Positions 58,865-64,000 of a DNA stretch of 64,000 bases are shown piece after piece. The stretch is from NCBI RefSeq assembly GCF_000004195.4, contig NC_030679.2, forward strand, positions 31,795,712 through 31,859,711. The letters run 5' to 3'. A program made the position numbers and the translations under genes. Each line of letters starts with the position of its first letter. The stretch's first letter is position 1. The notes beneath the pieces were generated by a model. It was not told the origin of the DNA, ran no database searches, and saw only the letters and a program-made list of their open reading frames with translations. The stretch comes from Xenopus tropicalis (lineage: Eukaryota > Chordata > Amphibia > Anura > Pipidae).

Positions 58865-59887
58865 ATGGGTAGAGGATCACCAATTCCCACAATGTTGCAC
58901 AGAAAGATAGTGGAGCAATATCAGAAAGGTGTTACCCAGCGAAAAATTGCAAAGATTTTGCATCTATCATCATCAACTGTGCATAACATCATCCGAAGAT
59001 TCAGAGAATCTGGAACAATCTCTGTGCGTAAGGGTCAAGGCCGTAAAACCATACTGGATGCCCATGATCTCCGGGCCCTTAAACGACACTGCACCACAAA
59101 CAGGAATGCTACTGTAAAGGAAATCACAGAATGGGCTCAGGAATACTTCCAGAAACCATTGTCAGTGAACACAATCCACCGTGCCATCCGCCGTTGCCAG
59201 CTGAAACTCTACAGTGCAAAGAAAAAGCCATTTCTAAGCAAGATCCACAAGCTCAGACGTTTTCACTGGGCCAGGGATCATTTAAAATGGAGTGTGGCAA
59301 AATGGAAGACTGTTCTGTGGTCAGGCGAGTCACGATTCAAAGTTCTTTTTGGAAATCTGGGACGCCATGTCATCCGGACCAAAGAGGACAAGGACAACCC
59401 AAGTTGTTATCAACGCTCAGTTCAGAAGCCTGCATCTCTGATGGTATGGGGTTGCATGAGTGCGTGTGGCATGGGCAGCTTGCATGTCTGGAAAGGCAGC
59501 ATCAATGCAGAAAAATATATTCAGGTTCTAAAACAACATATGCTCCCATCCAGACGTCATCTCTTTCAGGGAAGACCCTGCATTTTTCAACAAGATAATG
59601 CCAGACCACATTCTGCATCAATCACAACATCATGGCTGCGTAGGAGAAGGATCCGGGTACTGAAATGGCCAGTCTGCAGTCCAGATCTTTCACCTATAGA
59701 GAACATTTGGCGCATCATAAAGAGGAAGGTGCGACAAAGAAGGCCCAAGACGATTGAACAGTTAGAGGTCTGTATTAGACAAGAATGGGAGAGCATTCCT
59801 ATTCCTATACTTGAGAAACTGGTCTCCTCGGTCCCCAGATGTCTGTTGAGTGTTGTAAGAAGAAGGGGAGATGCCACACAGTGGTGA
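58865..59887 (+). CDS. Tc1-family transposase, open but with an altered catalytic residue
   Basis: Would cut and rejoin the element's ends. The frame is open from 58811; the ATG at 58865 is preferred because it has a good Kozak context (AAGATGG) and gives 340 residues, the usual Tc1 size. The N-terminal half has two helix-turn-helix units (RKIAKILHLSSSTVHNIIRR and SVNTIHRAIRRC) with a GQGRK hook between them. The DD34E core is almost intact: QQDNARPHS (second Asp) and SPIENIW (Glu) are exactly 34 residues apart. The first motif, however, reads WSGES where the family has WSDES: codon GGC at 59324-59326. That residue binds the catalytic metal, so the product should be inactive in cleavage though it may still bind DNA. 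Confidence 0.93.
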   Translation: MGRGSPIPTMLHRKIVEQYQKGVTQRKIAKILHLSSSTVHNIIRRFRESGTISVRKGQGRKTILDAHDLRALKRHCTTNRNATVKEITEWAQEYFQKPLSVNTIHRAIRRCQLKLYSAKKKPFLSKIHKLRRFHWARDHLKWSVAKWKTVLWSGESRFKVLFGNLGRHVIRTKEDKDNPSCYQRSVQKPASLMVWGCMSACGMGSLHVWKGSINAEKYIQVLKQHMLPSRRHLFQGRPCIFQQDNARPHSASITTSWLRRRRIRVLKWPVCSPDLSPIENIWRIIKRKVRQRRPKTIEQLEVCIRQEWESIPIPILEKLVSSVPRCLLSVVRRRGDATQW

Positions 59888-59894
59888 AAATGGC

Positions 59895-60107
59895 CTTGTC
59901 CCAACTTTTTTGGGATTTGTTGACACCCTGAAATTCTGAATCAACATATTTTTCCCTTAAAATGGTACATTTTCTCAGTTTAAACTTTTGTTCCATGATT
60001 TATGTTCTATTCTGAATAAAATATTAGAAGTTGGCACCTCCACATCATTGCATTCAGTTTTTATTCACAATTTGTTTAGTGTCCCAACTTTTTTGGAATC
60101 CGGTTTG
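59895..60107 (+). repeat. Right terminal inverted repeat of the Tc1 element
   Basis: 213 bp starting CTTGTCCCAAC only seven bases after the transposase stop codon and ending GGAATCCGGTTTG. Three mismatches to the left arm. Confidence 0.93.
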
Positions 60108-60356
60108 TAGACCAATAAGGCATAAGGCATAGTGAACTAGATACATGGGACTTTGCCCAGCAACAGTAATAGAAAAGAGGCAGTAGGGAATTAAAGCCAT
60201 AGGGACTCTAATACCTATGGGTCCCTACATTTGTGTAACTTTATTTATAAAGCGCTACTAGGATATGCAATGCTGTACAATTTTACAATAAATAAAAGTA
60301 CTCACAAGGAAGACAACAATACAATAAATAAATGTAAGTATAAATATACAGAAATT

Positions 60357-60786
60357 AAGGGGCACATTTACTAAGATGCGTTTTTTTCTGGCCTTGAAAC
60401 GCAATATGGTATAAGTTCAACGTTATCACGATAATTTCTGTAGTTCTAAATATCACAATTGCGTTCTGAAAGTCAGAAAATTTCCCAGCGGAAAAGTTCG
60501 TAAACGCCATAAAAACGGTTCTGGTTTTGAAGCCTTCCATAGGACTCAATGGCACTTGACAGATAAGATGGCGAAAATATAGTCCAGATGAAAGTGTAAC
60601 CAAAGCGTTAACAAATTCTGAAATGTTCGTATTCTTTGCGCAAACTACTTTTTTTTGCGGACATTTACCGAAAACCACGAAAAAACATGTGGAATTTTAA
60701 TGAAATTTTCACATACATTCCGAAGTGTTCTATAATTTAGAAAAAATTTGAATTCATCTGAAAATTGTTTAGTAAATGGGCCCCTT
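60357..60786. repeat. MITE with TTTACTAA ends
   Basis: Ends AAGGGGCACATTTACTAA and TTAGTAAATGGGCCCCTT are inverted with two mismatches. About 430 bp, non-coding. Target duplication not clear. Confidence 0.65.
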
Positions 60787-62824
60787 AGTGTCATGTGATT
60801 GGAGACACAGTAGGAAGTTCCCTGCCCCGTAGAGCTTACAGAATTCTAAATGGATAAGAGGGAATAGTACATTGGGGACCTTGTCTATACCTGTATAAAT
60901 GTAGTTCCAGGACAGGTAGCACTCCACAAACAATAGAAAATGCCCGGGTGCTAATGCCAGTAAAAAATGAATCTAGGTGCATGGAAAAGCCAGCACTCAC
61001 GGGACTTTTAACAACAGTAAAAAATAAAAGATTATACCAAAGCAAAGCGTCACAGCATGGTTTCTTTATTCATCCGACGTTTCAGTTCCAGCAGGAACTT
61101 TCATCAGGGAAAATGTAGGAGGGTGCTGCTGGGCGTAAAGAGGGCAACTATCTGTAGGCCTGTGATGTAAGCTGTGATGTGTAGATCCTTAGGGAAAAGC
61201 GTGTAGTATTGCAGCTACTAGGTAGTAACATCTACCCTTACTAAAGGAATATTTAGAAGGTATCTCATTGGAGATTATGCTTGACAATCAGTGAGCTTCA
61301 ACTTTTTCAGGTATTTAGACCCATGTGATCATTTTGCAGACGTGCGTTATTGTATTAGGTGACCCTTATCTATTTCCCCCTTCTATGAAGCTTATATTTA
61401 TTCTTTAAAGGGACTCTTCCACTTTTTGATTAATAGGCATTGTTTCTGTATAATTTCCAAAGGATCTCATCATTTTAATTTTCTCAAAGACCATCCTCAC
61501 CACAGCAAGTTTTACCCAAATACCTTGACTTTGTGTTTGGCTTAATAGAGCTACACATGGAAAGCAAGATCAATCAGCTACATTGCCCTTAGTCCACAAT
61601 AACTGACAAAATGGACATTACCCCAGATCAATATGCATTAATAAATGCCATGCAACCAGCTCTTTTTTAGCAACCATTGAGAGAAGAAGCAGGGGAACAT
61701 GTTTGTGCCTACAACATTGCATCATTATAAAGACTTTCTGGCAGCTGGTCCTTCTCTACTTGAAGTGAAGCCAACTTGTTTAGGTTAATATTTGAAGGAC
61801 ATTCTTATTCAATGCATGGGTTAATAGTTTAGATGTTGTTGTCCAAAGACTAAAGTGTTGGGAACAGTAAATGTTAGATAGGACTTGTAACCACTTCTTT
61901 TAGAGAAGGGTTAATTTATCCCTCAACCAAGTTGTCAGCAGAGGAGCCTTTATCCTGCTACATTACAGTCAGAACAGATTGTTTCTAAGCAACAGACTTG
62001 GCTAGCCATTGAGGATTATTCAAGTCAATATTCTTTGTGTTGGAGATTCATCTTTAAACACTGCTTTCTGGGATACTTTGCTTCTTGGAAGGCACAAAGG
62101 CTCTCATATCGGAACTTTCTAACTACTTAGACATTCACACACAATGGCCCCAATTTGAACATAATTGCACAATTGCATACACTGATACAACTTTCCAATG
62201 AGAAAGCACATTTTCATGCACAATTGTAAACAGACCACAAGTGGTGTTTCAATTGCATTACTGAGGGTTTGAATTGCATTGTTTTACTGTGCCCATACTT
62301 TTCCAAAATGGCTTTAGCCTGCTATTTCTCATGTGCAAGTAAGTCCTTAAGGCCCCCTTGTGTCTGTGGGCCCTGTACTTTGCCCTCTGCACCTTATGCC
62401 CCAAAGTGGATGCAAATTTCCTGGGGTAATGTTTAGTTTAGTTAGGAAAAAAAACTCTGTTTGTGTATATATATATATATTTTTTTTTTTTGGGGGGGGG
62501 CCAACGTAAGCTTTCTACACCATACTCTAATTTGTGTGATTCCACTTTACTTTTATCACGCAATGTGATCACTGTTTACAATACCTGATCAAATAGTAGC
62601 TCTCTACAATTACAGGCATTAACAAATAATAAAAGCCTAAAAATCCAATTAATCTATATAAATACAATAACATGATGCCAATCAATAAAAATTAACCAAT
62701 CACACTGACACTGAGCATGTGTGCACACATCTGTATGTACACTTGATAATATTGAAAGCATGTGTTTATGTGTTTCACAACTATATGAAAATGTATTTCT
62801 CTAGTATGTATATTGCATACTGAA
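60787..62824. other. Intergenic, no gene recognised
   Basis: Contains a frog-repeat-like phrase near 61065-61110 (CCGACGTTTCAGTTCCAGC) and a TTTAAAGGGACTC word at 61406. At about 62468-62500 a (TA)n, T and G run follow each other. No coding exon seen. Confidence 0.45.
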
Positions 62825-62990
62825 GAAACAACATCCTTTTTATAAAAAGCAAAGGACCAAGGACAGACCCCAGGGGTACTCCACTTACAACACTGGTCCA
62901 ATAGAAAATGTTCCATTTACCACCACTCTTTGTAATCTATCCTTCAGCCAGTTCCCTATCCAAGTACAAATATTGTGTTCCAGGCCAGTA
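62825..62990 (-). pseudogene. LINE reverse-transcriptase fragment
   Basis: On the minus strand CTWIGNWLKDRLQRVVVNGT and, after a one-base frame change, VSGVPLGSVLGPLLFI. The second is the highly conserved block (usually VPQGSVLGPLLF) before the catalytic FADD loop of CR1/Rex-type non-LTR reverse transcriptases. Only this piece of the ORF is present, so it is a truncated dead copy. Confidence 0.75.
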
Positions 62991-63010
62991 TTCCTTCATT
63001 TCGTCAGTTT

Positions 63011-64000
63011 AATGTTTGTTACAAATAATAATCAGAGAAGGAAAAATTAACTGAGACCATTGACAATTGATGCATCAACCTGATTTTGCAATTAAACATA
63101 ATTTTTTTAAACTGAGGGAGGCGCCAACAACTTGTGCACTTCTTGTAAATGGTATAGAATAAGCTGAACCCTCCTCCTGTGATACATTTAAGGTAGCAGA
63201 CATTACTTTCTATTATGTTTTTGTGTTTTTCGTGCAACTAGTAGGTTTCATATAATTTGCTCAATAAAATCATCATTAGAGAAAGGAAACACAGTGGTTA
63301 ACTTGTACACTGTTTGTAAAACTTTGTAGCTTTTTTTAAAATGATACATTTTCTTAACTAAATGATTTTGTCCTAGGAGTAGAGAACTTTTTTGTTTTCT
63401 AATATTTTTACTTTTCTGAAAAACTGATCTGTGTGTATGTGATTATGTGACATTTTAATATGCTGTGTATGCATAATGCTTATCTCCAATCTATTTTATA
63501 TATTTTTAATATTTTCTGCTAAATGTTATTCCCAAGGATTAGGTGGATCATCTTGAGCAAGTGCTCCTAAATGCTTACATTCTTCCTTCTTTTGTCTTAA
63601 AAGCTGTGCATTATCATTATGTGATGCTTATTATTGTTACTTTTTATTCCTTATCTTTCTATTTAGCCCCTTTCCTATTCATCTTCCAATCTCTCATTCA
63701 AACCATTGCCTGGTTGCTAGGGTAAATAAAACCGTTTTCGAAAGAAACATGTTTTACCATGACAGTATTCCTTTAACTTTACTGACCCACAGGTCTTCCA
63801 TCAAACAGCAAAAAGTTTTTATTCATGTTCCATGTTTTACTTTCATCCCTCAAGTCACTGCCCATTTTATACAAGACAGTATTATTATTATGATCCCTTA
63901 TTTTTATATAGTGCAGATATATTCTGTAGTAATATACAGTGATTATACATAATTCGCATTAGTCTTTGACCCAGTAAAGTTTACAGTCTAAATTCTCTGT
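63011..64000. other. Intergenic; T2-like fragment near 63610-63725
   Basis: AT-rich. The stretch 63610-63725 (CCTTATCTTTCTATTTAGCCC, ending TGGTTGCTAGGGTAAAT) belongs to the same MITE family as 8243-8639, in inverted orientation. No coding exon seen up to the window end. Confidence 0.45.

Larger units (their letters stand above)
58514..60107 (+). mobile_element. Tc1-like transposon, structurally complete
   Basis: 1,594 bp flanked by TA on both sides (58512-58513 and 60108-60109), the standard Tc1/mariner target. Terminal inverted repeats of 213 bp (58514-58726 and 59895-60107) differ at only three positions. Each arm holds two copies of a CCAAAAAAGTTGGGAC motif, at its outer and inner ends, the IR/DR layout in which each arm offers two transposase-binding sites. 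Between them is one long open frame for the transposase. The high arm identity points to a recent insertion. Confidence 0.95.
57766..60231. repeat. Dispersed repeat of unknown class, interrupted by the Tc1 element
   Basis: Sequence on both sides of the Tc1 element (57766-58511 and 60110-60231) is less AT-rich than its surroundings. It starts TGTTACATGCGATCCCCC and ends GGGTCCCTACA, so a solo LTR (TG...CA) is possible. No 5-bp target duplication was found, so the class is open. Confidence 0.3.

Noticed and set aside
57766..60231. Complete LTR retrotransposon around the Tc1 element
   Set aside because: Only one TG...CA-like unit is visible, there are no internal coding domains and no matching 5-bp duplication.

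Overview
The window is vertebrate nuclear DNA, most likely from a clawed frog (Xenopus). The reasons are AT-rich sequence with large introns, vertebrate gene structures, and a dense load of transposons of types common in frog genomes: TTAA-flanked MITEs, hAT and Tc1 elements, DIRS retrotransposons, PIF/Harbinger and LINE remains. Species assignment is inference; X. tropicalis and X. laevis cannot be separated here.

Two host protein-coding genes are supported. At the left, on the plus strand, lie the last two coding exons of pfdn1 (prefoldin subunit 1; exons at 2782-2866 and 6691-6774, poly(A) signal at 6889). At 34651-38305 on the minus strand lies a complete three-exon tlx3 gene, a TLX/HOX11-type homeobox transcription factor of 292 residues with consensus splice sites. 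The two genes converge, with about 27 kb of repeats between them. Upstream of tlx3 (38.6-64 kb) no further coding exon was recognised. Three or four low-repeat blocks (32.5-33.3, 41.9-42.8, 44.8-45.5 and 45.7-46.3 kb) look like candidate cis-regulatory sequence.

The rest is mostly mobile DNA. The main elements are: (1) an almost complete DIRS-type tyrosine-recombinase retrotransposon at 11.55-16.55 kb on the minus strand, with inverted terminal repeats and a textbook internal complementary region, disabled by three stops and an apparent RNase H deletion and sitting inside an older MITE; (2) a 1,594-bp Tc1-like transposon at 58,514-60,107 with 213-bp terminal repeats and an open 340-residue transposase whose first catalytic aspartate is glycine; (3) a decayed two-gene PIF/Harbinger element at about 20.2-22.3 kb; (4) a second, older DIRS gag relic at 25.8-27.3 kb split by a MITE; (5) LINE reverse-transcriptase remains at 22.7-23.3 and 62.8-63.0 kb; (6) many MITEs, several with exact target-site duplications (8 bp for hAT, TA for mariner-like, TTAA for T2-like).

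No new gene system was found. The most noteworthy items are the DIRS element's self-complementary architecture, the catalytically altered but open Tc1 transposase, a perfect six-copy 21-bp repeat starting 10 bases after the tlx3 exon 1 splice donor, a MITE nested inside a copy of its own family, and a near-perfect 118-bp hairpin at 40.8 kb.
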